DNA of 33,925 nt from an uncultured cyanobacterium. Its GTDB lineage: Bacteria > Cyanobacteriota > Cyanobacteriia > Gloeomargaritales > Gloeomargaritaceae. Position 1 is the stretch's first letter, and each line of letters opens with the position of its first letter. This document shows, piece by piece, positions 1-8,093 of this stretch. The stretch lies in the NCBI GenBank assembly GCA_937936705.1, contig CALHCP010000146.1, positions 1-33,925 on the forward strand. The letters run 5' to 3'. A program made the translations under genes and the position numbers. The notes beneath the pieces were generated by a model. That model was not told the origin of the DNA. It saw nothing but the letters and a program-made list of their open reading frames with translations, and searched no databases.

Positions 1-1
1 T

Positions 2-928
2 ATCACCGTGAGTATGGGGGTCGCCTTCAGCCACCTGCCGGTGAATCAGCCGGAGGATTGGTTGCGTTTCGCCCGGGCGGCCACCCATCGCGCCAAACGC
101 CTGGGGCGGGGGCGCTTAGAACTGTTCCGTCCCGGCATGGACGACAACGGCGGGCGGTTGCGTCTGGAAACCGACCTCAGCCATGCCATCGAACGGGGGG
201 AATTGTCCCTGCGTTATCAACCGATTGTCTTTCTCGCTAGTGGTCAGATCGCCGGCTTTGAAGCCCTGGTGCGCTGGTATCATCCCGAGGTGGGCTGGAT
301 TCCCTCCGACCAGCTCATCAGTATTGCCGAAGAAACCGGCTTGATCATCCCGATTGGGTTGTGGGTGCTGCGCACCGCCTGTGAACAGCTGTACCGGTGG
401 CAGCAGCAATTCCCGGAGGCGCAGCCCCTGACCATGAGCGTGAATGTTTCCAGCCAACAGTTTATCCAAACCGACCTGGTGGCACAAATTACCCAGGTTT
501 TGCGGGAAACGGGTCTGCCGGGAAACCATCTCAAATTGGAGTTAACCGAAAGTCTTTTGATGGAAAGCGAAGCCGATGCCATCGCCACGCTTTCCCAACT
601 CCGGGAATTGGGGGTGCAAATTCTCATCGATGATTTTGGCACCGGCTATTCCAATCTGGCCCGTATGCGCAACCTGCCCACGGATGTAGTCAAGGTGGAC
701 AAGTCCTTTATCCAATCCCTGGACGACCAGAACCTGGATTTTGTGCAAGGCGTGGTTGCCCTCGCCCATGCCCTCGGTAAAGCCGTGGTGATTGAGGGGA
801 TCGAAAAGCCAGAACAGCTCCAACAGCTCCGGCAAATCGGCTGTGCCTATGGGCAGGGGTATCTCTTTTCCCCGCCGATTGAAGCCGCTCAGGTGGAAGC
901 CCTGCTCACCCATCCGCCCCGCTGGTAG
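2..928 (+). CDS. GGDEF-EAL cyclic-di-GMP protein, 5' end cut off by the window
   Basis: Makes or breaks the second messenger cyclic di-GMP; the visible part is a complete EAL phosphodiesterase domain preceded by the last part of a GGDEF domain. The frame is open to the left edge: the first codons read I-T-V-S-M-G-V-A, the usual last core strand of GGDEF, followed by a helix ending RAKRLGRGR, so the GTG at position 8 is internal and not a start. EAL motifs are intact: GFEALVRW, SVNVSSQQF, ELTES, DDFGTGYSNL, KVDKSFIQ, EGIE and GQGYLFSPP, so metal-dependent cleavage of c-di-GMP to pGpG is expected. Activity of the GGDEF half and any sensor domain cannot be judged from this window. Its stop codon lies one base from that of the convergent rnc gene. 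Confidence 0.95.
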   Translation: MTVSMGVAFSHLPVNQPEDWLRFARAATHRAKRLGRGRLELFRPGMDDNGGRLRLETDLSHAIERGELSLRYQPIVFLASGQIAGFEALVRWYHPEVGWIPSDQLISIAEETGLIIPIGLWVLRTACEQLYRWQQQFPEAQPLTMSVNVSSQQFIQTDLVAQITQVLRETGLPGNHLKLELTESLLMESEADAIATLSQLRELGVQILIDDFGTGYSNLARMRNLPTDVVKVDKSFIQSLDDQNLDFVQGVVALAHALGKAVVIEGIEKPEQLQQLRQIGCAYGQGYLFSPPIEAAQVEALLTHPPRW

Positions 929-929
929 T

Positions 930-1649
930 TCACAGCCCGGCTTCCCCCGCCAAGACCCCCCACGCCTGTTGCGCCGCCGCCTGCTGGGCCGCCTTCACCG
1001 ATTCCCCTTGCCCCACCCCGACCAACTGTTTTCGCACATACACCCGCGCCATAAACCGCTCCGGCGTACCGCTCAAGGGTTCGGTTTGGTAAATCGGCAA
1101 GACTTTGTAATGCTCTTGCGTCCACTCTTGCAGCGCATTTTTGTAATTCAAGCGGGCGGGGTCTTGCAAGACCCGTTGGGCTTCCCGATCCCAATGGGGA
1201 TAAAAGCAGGGTTGTAAGCGCGTTACATTCCCCGTACTGAGATAAACGGCACCGACGACCGCTTCTAAAAGATCGGCCAACCAAGCGCCCTGGGGCTGTA
1301 AGCGGCTGGAGGCCAGGACAAAATCCGCCAGACCGTACCCCTGGCCGATCTGCCCCAGTAAGCGATTGCTCACCAACACCGAACGCAGAGCCGTGTATTC
1401 CCCCACGGGGGTCTGCGGATAGCGATGCCACAGGTAATCCGCCGCTAACAACCGCAGCACCCCATCCCCCACAAATTCCAGCGGCTCGTAATTGGATTGG
1501 GGGTCAAAACTGCTGTGGGTCAGGGCTTGATCCAGCAAGTTCCAGTTGATGCCACTGGACTGGATGCCCAGCCGATCCAGGAGTTTTTGTAATTCCTGGT
1601 GCCGTCGCGAACCTAGAGGAACCACCGCCATCGCTGTCAATCGGTTCAC
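930..1649 (-). CDS. rnc: Ribonuclease III
   Basis: Double-strand-specific endoribonuclease acting in rRNA and mRNA processing. The catalytic domain (about residues 17-160) keeps all acidic residues expected for Mg-dependent cleavage: E55, E58 and D62 in YEPLEFVGD, and D126 and E129 in ADLLEA. A C-terminal dsRNA-binding domain starts near residue 168 (NYKNALQEW) and runs to the end. The length (about 239 residues) is normal for the family. The start is uncertain: GGGAGG ends only one base before GTG 1649, whereas TTG at 1640 has a ten-base spacing and ATG at 1631 lies further down. It is the last gene of a minus-strand operon, with its ribosome site directly after the aldo/keto reductase stop, suggesting translational coupling. 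Cyanobacteria often carry more than one RNase III paralogue; which one this is cannot be told here. Confidence 0.93.
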   Translation of the reverse strand: MNRLTAMAVVPLGSRRHQELQKLLDRLGIQSSGINWNLLDQALTHSSFDPQSNYEPLEFVGDGVLRLLAADYLWHRYPQTPVGEYTALRSVLVSNRLLGQIGQGYGLADFVLASSRLQPQGAWLADLLEAVVGAVYLSTGNVTRLQPCFYPHWDREAQRVLQDPARLNYKNALQEWTQEHYKVLPIYQTEPLSGTPERFMARVYVRKQLVGVGQGESVKAAQQAAAQQAWGVLAGEAGL

Positions 1650-1655
1650 ACCTCC

Positions 1656-2618
1656 CTAAAAATTCCAGAGTATCGCCCCGGCGGGGATGCGCTCCTGCAC
1701 CGGCCGGCTGATCTGATCCAACTGCGCCAGGGTTGCCTCGCTCAATTTCAGGTGCAAAGCCGGCAGGTTGGCCAAAACCTGCTCCCGGTTGCGCACGCCG
1801 ATGATGGGGTGGGTCTGGGGCTGGTGTAACAGCCAGGCCAGGGCTAAATTCGCCAGGGAAACCCCGTAGGCGGCGGCAATGGGGCGCAGCTGGGCTAAGG
1901 CCTGTTGGGCGCAGGCGAACAATTCCCCCTGAAATAAGATATTTTTGGAGCGCACATCCTCGGCGGGAAATTGATGCCCCGGGGGAAACTTGCCCGTCAG
2001 TAGTCCCTGCGCCAGGGGCGAATAGGCCAAAATCCTTATGTTTTGCTGTACACAATAGGGCAATAAATCCCGTTCAATGCCCCGCCAAAACAGAGAATAG
2101 GGCGGTTGCACACTGACAATCACCCCGTATTGCTGCGCTGCCTGGAGTTGGGCGAGGCTGAAATTGGATACGCCGATGGCACGGATTTTTCCCTGTTCTT
2201 GCAGTTGCACCAAAGCCCGCAGGGTTTCCTCAATGGGCACGCTGGGGCTGTTCCAGGTACCGCTCGGCCAGTGAATTTGATACAGATCGATCACATCCAC
2301 CCGTAAGCGTTTCAGGGAACCTTCACAGGCTTTTAAGACTTGGTCATAGGCCAGATGATTGGCAAAAACTTTCGTGGCAATCACCGCTCGGTCGCGATAG
2401 TTTTGGATCGCTTTGCCCACCAATGCTTCGCTGGTGCCGTCCCCGTAAATTTCCGCCGTATCAAGGGTGGTGATGCCCGCGTCTAAGGCGGTTTGTATCG
2501 CGGCGATGATGTCTTGCTCGTCAATGCCCGGCCACCCCCGCTTGCCCGCCTGCCAGGTGCCGATCACCAGCGGGCTGAGGTTCACTGCCGTTTGCCCTAA
2601 AGCCATCGGAGGGGTCAT
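1656..2618 (-). CDS. Aldo/keto reductase
   Basis: NAD(P)H-dependent carbonyl reductase of the (beta/alpha)8 aldo/keto reductase superfamily; the substrate cannot be predicted. The catalytic tetrad is visible: D53 and Y58 in LDTAEIYG, K83 in IATKVF and H116 in LYQIHWP. The later family signatures IGVSNFS and PIIGVRN are also present. The length of 320 residues is typical. The start codon overlaps the stop of the upstream ArsA-like gene as ATGA, and rnc follows after six bases, so the three genes should be one transcript. No obvious functional link to the neighbours is known to me; the overlap only indicates co-expression. Confidence 0.92.
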   Translation of the reverse strand: MTPPMALGQTAVNLSPLVIGTWQAGKRGWPGIDEQDIIAAIQTALDAGITTLDTAEIYGDGTSEALVGKAIQNYRDRAVIATKVFANHLAYDQVLKACEGSLKRLRVDVIDLYQIHWPSGTWNSPSVPIEETLRALVQLQEQGKIRAIGVSNFSLAQLQAAQQYGVIVSVQPPYSLFWRGIERDLLPYCVQQNIRILAYSPLAQGLLTGKFPPGHQFPAEDVRSKNILFQGELFACAQQALAQLRPIAAAYGVSLANLALAWLLHQPQTHPIIGVRNREQVLANLPALHLKLSEATLAQLDQISRPVQERIPAGAILWNF

Positions 2619-3811
2619 GGGGTACTCACCAATTCCACCGCGGGAAATTCAATTTTTAAGTAATCCTGTTCCAGGCTGGCTTTTTCGGGTTGGAGTCCGG
2701 CTAAGGCTTGCGGTAAGACCATATTGCGGCGGTGGTTGCCGATGCGAATGTTCAACTCATCGCCGGTTTTACTGAGTTGAATCTGCTCTTTGGGGATGCC
2801 GGGGAGATAGAGTTCTAAGCAGTAACCCGCTCCGGTTTCCGTGACTTTCACGGTTTGTTCTCGGTAATAAATCTGGGTCGGGTCTTCGTCGGGATAGAGG
2901 GTATTTTTGAGGCGTTCCAAGGCGGCCAAACCGCAAAGTTCTTCGGGATAAAGGGGGACTTCCTTGACCGGTAGGGGATGAAAACTACTGCGAATTTCCT
3001 GGCGGTATTGGTGTTGGCTTGCCTGCCATTGTTGGAAAAAGGGATCGCTGACCGTGGCGGGTAAAATGCGATTGGTGATCACCAAATCCGTCGCCACATT
3101 GTACAAACTCAAATAGGCGTGCGCCCGCAGGGATTCTTTGATCACCATCTTTTCGGGGTTGGTGACCAACCGGACGGAAGTGCGAGTATTGTCGGTTAAC
3201 ACCCGCTCCAGTTGTTCGATCTGTTCATAAAATTCGTAGGGGGCATCCATCACCTGTTGATTGGGCAGGGAAAAGCCCATCACCCGCTTAAAAATCGGTT
3301 CAAAGACCGGCGTGAGCACCTGCGCCATCCCCTGCAAGGGTTTATAAAACCGGCGCATATACCAGCCCGCCACTTCCGGGATACTCAGCAGCCGCAAGGC
3401 GGTGCCGGTCGGGGCGGAGTCAATGATTAACACATCATAGGTGCCCTCGTCCCAGTGACGTTTCACCCGCACCAAGCCGAAAATTTCATCCATGCCGGGC
3501 AGTACCGCCAATTCCTCGGCCTGTACCCCGTCTAGCCCCCGCGCCTGCAAGACTTCGGTGACGTAGCGTTTGACGGCTCCCCAGTTTAACTCCAATTCCC
3601 GCAGGGCATCCAATTCGGCTCCCCAGAGGTTGGGGCGCACCTGGCGGGGTTCGTGATCCAAAGGTTGGTCAAAACTGTCGGCGAGGGAGTGCGCCGGGTC
3701 GGTGCTTAAAACCAAGGTGCGGTACCCTAATTCGGCACAGCGTAATCCGGTGGCCGCCGCTACGGAAGTTTTGCCCACTCCACCTTTCCCGGTCATTAAC
3801 AACAGCCGCAT
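2615..3811 (-). CDS. ArsA/Get3-family ATPase with C-terminal HSP20-like domain
   Basis: P-loop ATPase of the ArsA/Get3 group. Residues 7-15 form the deviant Walker A motif TGKGGVGKT, which carries the signature lysine K9 as well as K14; a switch-like DPAHS follows and [10 protein letters not shown] is a later nucleotide-binding segment. From about residue 318 the protein has an alpha-crystallin-like domain ([18 protein letters not shown] onward), the ArsA_HSP20 fold typical of photosynthetic-lineage Get3 homologues. A role in handling tail-anchored or hydrophobic proteins is an inference from that family; no arsenite pump or other ars gene is nearby, so arsenic export is unlikely. First gene of the operon with the aldo/keto reductase and rnc. 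A possible -10 (TACAAT on the minus strand, 3853-3858) lies upstream, but no convincing -35 was found. Confidence 0.93.
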   Translation of the reverse strand: MRLLLMTGKGGVGKTSVAAATGLRCAELGYRTLVLSTDPAHSLADSFDQPLDHEPRQVRPNLWGAELDALRELELNWGAVKRYVTEVLQARGLDGVQAEELAVLPGMDEIFGLVRVKRHWDEGTYDVLIIDSAPTGTALRLLSIPEVAGWYMRRFYKPLQGMAQVLTPVFEPIFKRVMGFSLPNQQVMDAPYEFYEQIEQLERVLTDNTRTSVRLVTNPEKMVIKESLRAHAYLSLYNVATDLVITNRILPATVSDPFFQQWQASQHQYRQEIRSSFHPLPVKEVPLYPEELCGLAALERLKNTLYPDEDPTQIYYREQTVKVTETGAGYCLELYLPGIPKEQIQLSKTGDELNIRIGNHRRNMVLPQALAGLQPEKASLEQDYLKIEFPAVELVSTP

Positions 3812-3892
3812 ACGACTTCCCTGCCCGTTGCTAGGGGCTGATTTTATGGTTCATTGTATTTAGGATAACGTGTTCGCAGGTAGGGACGGGGA

Positions 3893-4726
3893 ATGACGGT
3901 CACGCGTCCGGCGGTGCCCCAGGGATGGGCGGCTTGGGGGTTGATTGGCGTGGCGGCGATGTATCTGCTGCTGCTGGTGGGCTTGCCCCTGGTGAATGTG
4001 TTTTATCAGGCGTTCCGGGAGGGGTGGGCGGCCTACGTCGCCGGTTTGACCAGCCCGGATGCGCTGCATGCCATTGGCCTAACCCTGCTGGTGGTGGGGG
4101 TGGCGGTGCCGTTGAATACGGGGTTCGGTCTGGTCACCGCCTGGGTGTTGGCCCGTTATCCCTTGCCGGGGAAGGGGTTGATTCTGGCTTTGATTGATGT
4201 GCCCTTGGCCATTTCGCCGGTGATCGTGGGGTTGATGTTTATCCTGCTCTACAGTCCGACGGTGGGGGTGTTGCGGCAGGTGGTGGAATGGCTGGGGTTG
4301 ACCATTATTTTTGCACCGCCGGGCATGATCCTCACCACTCTGTTGATTACCCTGCCGTTTGTGGTGCGGGAGGTGTTGCCGGTGCTGGAAAGCGGCGGGC
4401 AGGAGGAAGAAGAGGCGGCGCAGACTTTGGGAGCCAAGGGGTGGCAGATTTTCTGGCGGGTGACGCTGCCCCGCATCCGCTGGGCTTTGTTGTACGGGGT
4501 GATTTTGACCACGGCGCGGGCGCTAGGGGAATTTGGGGCGGTGGCGGTGGTCTCCGGCAAGGTGATTAACCACACCAATACCCTGACCCTGCACATTGAA
4601 CGGGTGTATATGGAATATCAAACGGTGGCGGCCTTTGCGGGAGCCTCGCTGCTGACGCTGATTGCGCTGGCAACGGTGGCCGGGCAAGCCCTGCTCGGAC
4701 AAGCAGAACCGGAACAAACGGGCTAA
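3893..4726 (+). CDS. cysW: Sulfate ABC transporter permease, CysW type
   Basis: Inner-membrane permease of an ABC importer for sulfate/thiosulfate (or a related oxyanion). It has about six hydrophobic segments. The EAA loop that docks the ATPase is clear (EEEAAQTLGAKGWQIFWR), and the end region VINHTNTLTLHIERVYMEY followed by VAAFAGASLL is characteristic of CysW rather than CysT or ModB. The length of 277 residues is normal. It is orphaned: no binding protein, CysT or CysA gene adjoins it, so it must work with subunits encoded elsewhere if functional. It is divergent from the ArsA-like gene across an 81-bp gap and is followed after 29 bases by alanine dehydrogenase, with which it may be co-transcribed. 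Confidence 0.9.
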   Translation: MTVTRPAVPQGWAAWGLIGVAAMYLLLLVGLPLVNVFYQAFREGWAAYVAGLTSPDALHAIGLTLLVVGVAVPLNTGFGLVTAWVLARYPLPGKGLILALIDVPLAISPVIVGLMFILLYSPTVGVLRQVVEWLGLTIIFAPPGMILTTLLITLPFVVREVLPVLESGGQEEEEAAQTLGAKGWQIFWRVTLPRIRWALLYGVILTTARALGEFGAVAVVSGKVINHTNTLTLHIERVYMEYQTVAAFAGASLLTLIALATVAGQALLGQAEPEQTG

Positions 4727-4755
4727 ACTAAGGCCAACGGCTCACCGGGGGAAGC

Positions 4756-5835
4756 ATGCGGATTGGGGTACCCAAGGAGATCAAAGACCAGGAATTTCGG
4801 GTGGGGCTGAGTCCGGCCAGCGTGGCGCAGTTGGTGACCCAGGGACATCAGGTGGTGGTGGAAACTCAGGCGGGTCAGGGGGCGGGCTTTCCCGATGAAC
4901 TGTATCGGCAGGCGGGGGCGGTGATGGCTGCCGATGCGGCGACGGCTTGGGCGCAGGAGTTGGTGGTCAAGGTGAAAGAACCCCTGCCCTCGGAGTATGC
5001 TTTTCTGCGCCCGGATTTGCTGTTGTTTACCTATCTGCACCTGGCGGCGCAACCGGATTTGCTCAAAGCCCTGCTCCGGGCGGGGACGACGGCCATTGCC
5101 TACGAAATGGTGGAACTGGATGATGGCCGCTTACCCCTGTTGCAGCCCATGAGTGTGATTGCCGGTCGGCTGGCAGTGCAGTTTGGCTGCCATTTTCTCC
5201 AGCGGCAGTCCGGGGGTCGGGGCGTACTCCTGGGGGGCGTGCCGGGGGTGAAACCGGCGCATGTGGTGATTCTAGGGGGCGGGGTGGTCGGCACCGAAGC
5301 GGCCCGCATGGCGGTCGGCCTGGGGGCACAGGTGACGATCATTGAACTGAATCTCGACCGGCTGAGCGCCTTGGCGGATTTATTCGGGTTTCGGGTACAG
5401 TTACTTTACAGCAACAATACTAACATTAGTGAGATGGTACCCACAGCGGATTTGCTGATCGGGGCGGTGCTGATGCCGGGGCGCCGCACGCCGATATTGG
5501 TGCCGGAATCCCTGGTGAAACGGATGCAGCCGGGCAGTGTGATCATTGACGTGGCGGTGGATCAAGGGGGATGTGTCGCAACGCTCCAGCCCACCACCCA
5601 TACGGAACCGGTTTATACCCAACACGGCGTATTGCACTACGGGGTGCCGAATATGCCGGGGTCGGTGCCCTGGACGGCGACCCAGGCGTTAAACCAGAGC
5701 ATTTTTCCTTATTTGGTGGAGTTGGCTCAGAAGGGCAAAGCGGCGTTGGTGCCCAATACTCCCTTGGGGCGGGGGGTGAATACCCAAGGGGGGCAACTGG
5801 TGCATCCGGTGTTACGGGAGTTATTCCCTGAGTAA
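4756..5835 (+). CDS. ald: Alanine dehydrogenase
   Basis: Catalyses the reversible NAD-dependent oxidative deamination of L-alanine to pyruvate and ammonium, linking nitrogen and carbon metabolism in the cytoplasm. The N-terminal MRIGVPKEIKDQEFRVGL matches the family start. The substrate-binding/catalytic lysine (VVKVKEPLP) and histidine (FTYLHLAAQ) are present, the NAD-binding glycine motif is GGGVVGTEAARMA, and IIDVAVDQGG carries the late catalytic aspartate. Length 359 is usual. A glycine- and valine-rich composition follows local codon use. It lies between cysW and a small conserved gene on the same strand; the frame of the small gene may overlap its last codons. Confidence 0.95.
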   Translation: MRIGVPKEIKDQEFRVGLSPASVAQLVTQGHQVVVETQAGQGAGFPDELYRQAGAVMAADAATAWAQELVVKVKEPLPSEYAFLRPDLLLFTYLHLAAQPDLLKALLRAGTTAIAYEMVELDDGRLPLLQPMSVIAGRLAVQFGCHFLQRQSGGRGVLLGGVPGVKPAHVVILGGGVVGTEAARMAVGLGAQVTIIELNLDRLSALADLFGFRVQLLYSNNTNISEMVPTADLLIGAVLMPGRRTPILVPESLVKRMQPGSVIIDVAVDQGGCVATLQPTTHTEPVYTQHGVLHYGVPNMPGSVPWTATQALNQSIFPYLVELAQKGKAALVPNTPLGRGVNTQGGQLVHPVLRELFPE

Positions 5836-5902
5836 AATTACCCAAAAAATTACTAAACAAGCGGGGGGCAATCCGGGTTTTGCCGGGCGTTCGGCGGGTT
5901 AT

Positions 5903-6175
5903 GTGCGATATAATCGGCTGCAGTCACAGGACGTTCCCAACCGCATGTTGATTCTTTTGGCTGAAGAGGTAGAACCGCTGGGAGCTACATACCCACAGGC
6001 GGGTCGGATTCAGTACCGGCGCAAGGTGTTTGAACGGCTGCGTTCTTTTGATATTCACCAACGGCAGCAGGCCATCCGAGAATGCCAAAAGTATTTAGAT
6101 TCCCACACCCGCGGTTGTTTGTTGGTTAAGGACCGGTCAAGTTATACCCTGTGGACGTATGTGCCGGATGCCTGA
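5903..6175 (+). CDS. Small conserved-looking protein of unknown function
   Basis: I do not recognise a named family. The 90-residue product is charged and compact, with a likely helix around RIQYRRKVFERLRSF and HQRQQAIRECQKYL, and ends with a beta-like segment GCLLVKDRSSYTLWTYVPDA. No signal peptide or membrane segment is visible. Its start is uncertain: GTG 5903 has no good ribosome site, ATG 5945 would give 76 residues, and the frame is open upstream through protein-like sequence as far as a CTG at 5828 preceded by GGGAG at seven bases, which would overlap the end of ald by eight bases. It is probably part of the ald transcript. Confidence 0.7.
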   Translation: MRYNRLQSQDVPNRMLILLAEEVEPLGATYPQAGRIQYRRKVFERLRSFDIHQRQQAIRECQKYLDSHTRGCLLVKDRSSYTLWTYVPDA

Positions 6176-6230
6176 GCGGACAGTGGGCTGAGAAGGTTGT
6201 GCCTCGGTTGATAGGGGGGTGTTATGGGCA

Positions 6231-6290
6231 ATGACCCTTCCCTTGGCCTGGTGTAATGGTGTTCTGAACAATCTGCGGCAATGGAACTGA
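6231..6290 (+). other. Possible displaced first exon-like piece of rsmD (19 codons)
   Basis: Short frame MTLPLAWCNGVLNNLRQWN followed by TGA, preceded by AGGGGGG at 6213-6219. The spacing N-x-x-L-x-x-L to the RPTT motif is the same as I expect for intact cyanobacterial RsmD proteins if one base is added near its end. It could also be an upstream peptide that couples translation to ATG 6281. Confidence 0.45.
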
Positions 6291-6772
6291 GACCCACCAC
6301 GGCTAAAGTCCGACAAGCCTTGATCAACATCTGGCGCACCGAATTGGCAGGGGCGGTCTTTTTGGATTTGTGTACCGGCACCGGGGCGGTCGCCTTGGCG
6401 GCGCGCAACGCCGGGGCACGGCTGGTGGTGGCAGTGGATACCTCGGCCAAAGCCATACGGAGGCTAGAGGTTCATGCCAACCGGGAGGATTTCTACACCC
6501 TGCGGGGAACCTTGCCGGGATGTTTGGCGGGCTTAAAAACCGTGTTCGACCTGATTTATTTTGACCCACCCTATGCCAGTGGGTTATATCTGCCCACCCT
6601 AGAAGCGATTGTCGCCTATCAATTGTTGGCAGCCGATGGGGAATTAGCCGTAGAACACTGCAGCCAGGTTCCCCTGCCCGAAGCGTATCTCTGCCTGAAA
6701 CGCACCCGCCAGAAACATTATGGAGATACGGTACTCAGTTTTTATCAAATGTTAAATGGCAATCCTACCTGA
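6281..6772 (+). CDS. rsmD: RsmD-like 16S rRNA guanine-966 N2-methyltransferase, N-terminus apparently frameshifted
   Basis: SAM-dependent methyltransferase predicted to modify G966 of 16S rRNA. The SAM-binding motif is FLDLCTGTGAVALAA and the catalytic N-methyltransferase motif is FDPPY. The visible frame begins MELRPTTAKVRQAL, lacking the roughly 18 residues that normally precede RPTT in this family. Those residues appear to lie in another frame from ATG 6231 (19 codons, stop at 6288-6290) whose end reads N-G-V-L-N-N-L-R-Q-W, so a single base seems to be missing near 6284-6288. No good ribosome site precedes ATG 6281. The last codons (G-N-P-T) and the stop lie inside the left end of a dispersed repeat. 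The gene may be a pseudogene, a sequencing error or translated from a reinitiated start. Confidence 0.8.
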   Translation: MELRPTTAKVRQALINIWRTELAGAVFLDLCTGTGAVALAARNAGARLVVAVDTSAKAIRRLEVHANREDFYTLRGTLPGCLAGLKTVFDLIYFDPPYASGLYLPTLEAIVAYQLLAADGELAVEHCSQVPLPEAYLCLKRTRQKHYGDTVLSFYQMLNGNPT

Positions 6773-6805
6773 TTTTAGAATGGCGGTCGCAGGGGCGCAG
6801 CTCAG
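6758..6805 (+). repeat. Dispersed repeat, copy A1 (left part only)
   Basis: GCAATCCTAC left end and the core GGCGGTCGCAGGGGCGCAG; broken off by the second hairpin repeat. It contains the last codons and stop of rsmD. Confidence 0.75.
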
Positions 6806-6870
6806 GCAGTTTTGCCCTCACCCCCAACCCCTCTCCCAGAACCGGAGAGGGGAGTGAAAACCCAAAGGGA
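6805..6870 (+). repeat. Second hairpin repeat, copy 1
   Basis: GGCAGTTTTGCCCTCACCCC, then a perfect 9-bp stem CCCCTCTCC (6828-6836) / GGAGAGGGG (6844-6852) with a 7-base loop, then GTGAAAACCC. A matching inverted copy lies at 10581-10645. Similar hairpins are frequent in other cyanobacterial genomes. Confidence 0.75.
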
Positions 6871-6904
6871 CCGTGTTTTGGCATCCTAATAGGAATTGGT
6901 ACGG

Positions 6905-7025
6905 CTATAGGGAACCTCTATTAATTCGGGACAAGCGGTCCCAGGAGTGTAGCCCCCGTTTCCGGTTCTCCATAAACTCAGCATTCCACCGAGATGATTT
7001 TCTGCTGGTTCCCATCAATCAATGG
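6905..7025 (+). repeat. Dispersed repeat, copy A2
   Basis: Begins CTATAGGGAACCTCTATT, has a degenerate core AAGCGGTCCCAGG and the long right half (GAGATGATTTTCTGCTGGTT). It ends just beyond the petG stop codon. Confidence 0.8.
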
Positions 7026-7034
7026 GGGTTTGAG

Positions 7035-7133
7035 TTAATTGCGCTTGTATTGCATATAAGCGGCCATGAATAACCCGGCCAACGTGACCGGCACCAGCCC
7101 CAATACAATACTCAACACCAAGGGTTCGATCAT
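7035..7133 (-). CDS. petG: Cytochrome b6f complex subunit PetG
   Basis: A 32-residue single-helix subunit of the thylakoid cytochrome b6f complex, needed for its assembly or stability. Translation on the minus strand starts [20 protein letters not shown] and ends [10 protein letters not shown], the expected PetG pattern: acidic N-terminus, one membrane helix with a central V-P-V-T-L-A-G, and a basic Q-Y-K-R tail. AGG lies nine bases before the ATG. It is divergent from cobS with only 28 bases between starts, so its promoter must lie in or next to the cobS 5' end. A dispersed repeat (6905-7025) follows directly downstream and may act as its transcript end. Confidence 0.96.
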   Translation of the reverse strand: MIEPLVLSIVLGLVPVTLAGLFMAAYMQYKRN

Positions 7134-7161
7134 TGCTTTAACCTGTTAGGGTGATGATATT

Positions 7162-7923
7162 TTGGTTTATTTTAGCGCAATGGGTGGGCTTTGGCGGCGG
7201 TTTTGGGGGGCGGTGGCCTTTTACACCATACTGCCCGTACCGGCAGAGGCAGAAGTGGCACAGGTGGCGGTCTGGGCACCCCTCATCGGACTGCTGTTGG
7301 GTGGTTTCCTTGACCTGGTGGATTGCATCTTGGCTCCGATGCCGCTTTTGCCCCGCAGTGGGTTGCTGGTCGCTGTGGGACTATGGCTCACGGGGGGGTT
7401 GCATTTGGATGGGGTCATGGATACTGCCGACGGCTTGGCCGTGACCCAACCGGAGCGGCGGCTGGCGGTCATGCGGGATAGCCATACCGGCGCTTATGGG
7501 GTCATGGCGGGTTGTCTGGTGATTGTACTGAAGACTATTGCCTTGGCCAGTTTACCATCCCAACGGTTTTGGCTATTGACCGGAGCCATGGGGTGGGGAC
7601 GGTGGGGACAGGTGGCGGCGATTGGGCTTTATCCCTACCTCCGGGCGGAAGGCAAGGGCAAAATTCACCATCAAGAACCGCTCCCTTGGTCTTGGGTACC
7701 GGGATTGTTGCTGTTGTTGGCTTGGGGGGGATTGTGGTGGGGGCTGACCGGCCAGAGGATGGCACCGCTGGCGTTGACCGGCTGGGGCTGTGGCTTGGCT
7801 TTAACTGTGGGGTTCTGGTTACACCGACAATTGGGGGGGCACACGGGGGATACCTACGGAGCCGTGGTGGAATGGGTGGAAACCCTCTGTTGGTACGCCA
7901 TGACCTTAGTTTTAGCCGGTTAA
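7162..7923 (+). CDS. cobS: Adenosylcobinamide-GDP ribazoletransferase (cobalamin synthase)
   Basis: Integral membrane enzyme that joins adenosylcobinamide-GDP and alpha-ribazole (phosphate) in the last steps of B12/pseudocobalamin synthesis. Recognised from FYTILPVP near the N-terminus, GGLHLDGVMDTADGL with its acidic metal-binding residues, and VMRDSHTGAYGVMA, all hallmarks of CobS, plus several hydrophobic helices rich in Trp and Gly. Length about 253 is normal. The start is TTG 7162 (AGGG seven to ten bases upstream) or ATG 7180. No cobalamin riboswitch box was seen upstream; the gap to petG is too short to hold one. No other cob gene is in the window. Confidence 0.95.
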   Translation: MVYFSAMGGLWRRFWGAVAFYTILPVPAEAEVAQVAVWAPLIGLLLGGFLDLVDCILAPMPLLPRSGLLVAVGLWLTGGLHLDGVMDTADGLAVTQPERRLAVMRDSHTGAYGVMAGCLVIVLKTIALASLPSQRFWLLTGAMGWGRWGQVAAIGLYPYLRAEGKGKIHHQEPLPWSWVPGLLLLLAWGGLWWGLTGQRMAPLALTGWGCGLALTVGFWLHRQLGGHTGDTYGAVVEWVETLCWYAMTLVLAG

Positions 7924-7973
7924 GCAACCCCAGCAATCAAGCCAGACTGAGGGGTGCTTCGGGAAGAAAATGG

Positions 7974-8093
7974 ATAGCAATCCTAGTTGGATTGAGCATA
8001 GCGGTCGCAGGGGGGCACCCCCCGCTTGGATTCGCCACAATTTGGGCGTTCTGGCCAGAGAATTTCCGCTTGGTTCCCATAAATAGAGGTGCC
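7974..8093 (+). repeat. Dispersed repeat, copy B
   Basis: Begins ATAGCAATCCTA, core AGCGGTCGCAGGGGGG, ends ATAAATAGAGGTGCC. Fills the gap between cobS and the PAP/fibrillin gene; the right half matches copy E2 (GGGCGTTCTG, AATTTCCGCTTGG). Confidence 0.8.

Noticed and set aside
889-1431. 180-codon minus-strand frame inside rnc
   Set aside because: Shadow of the RNase III gene in another frame; Gly/Arg-rich with no family resemblance.
6873-7073. 66-codon frame over the rsmD-petG gap
   Set aside because: Covers repeat A2 and runs antisense into petG.
7134-7161. Cobalamin riboswitch before cobS
   Set aside because: The gap is only 28 bases and no B12 box was seen.
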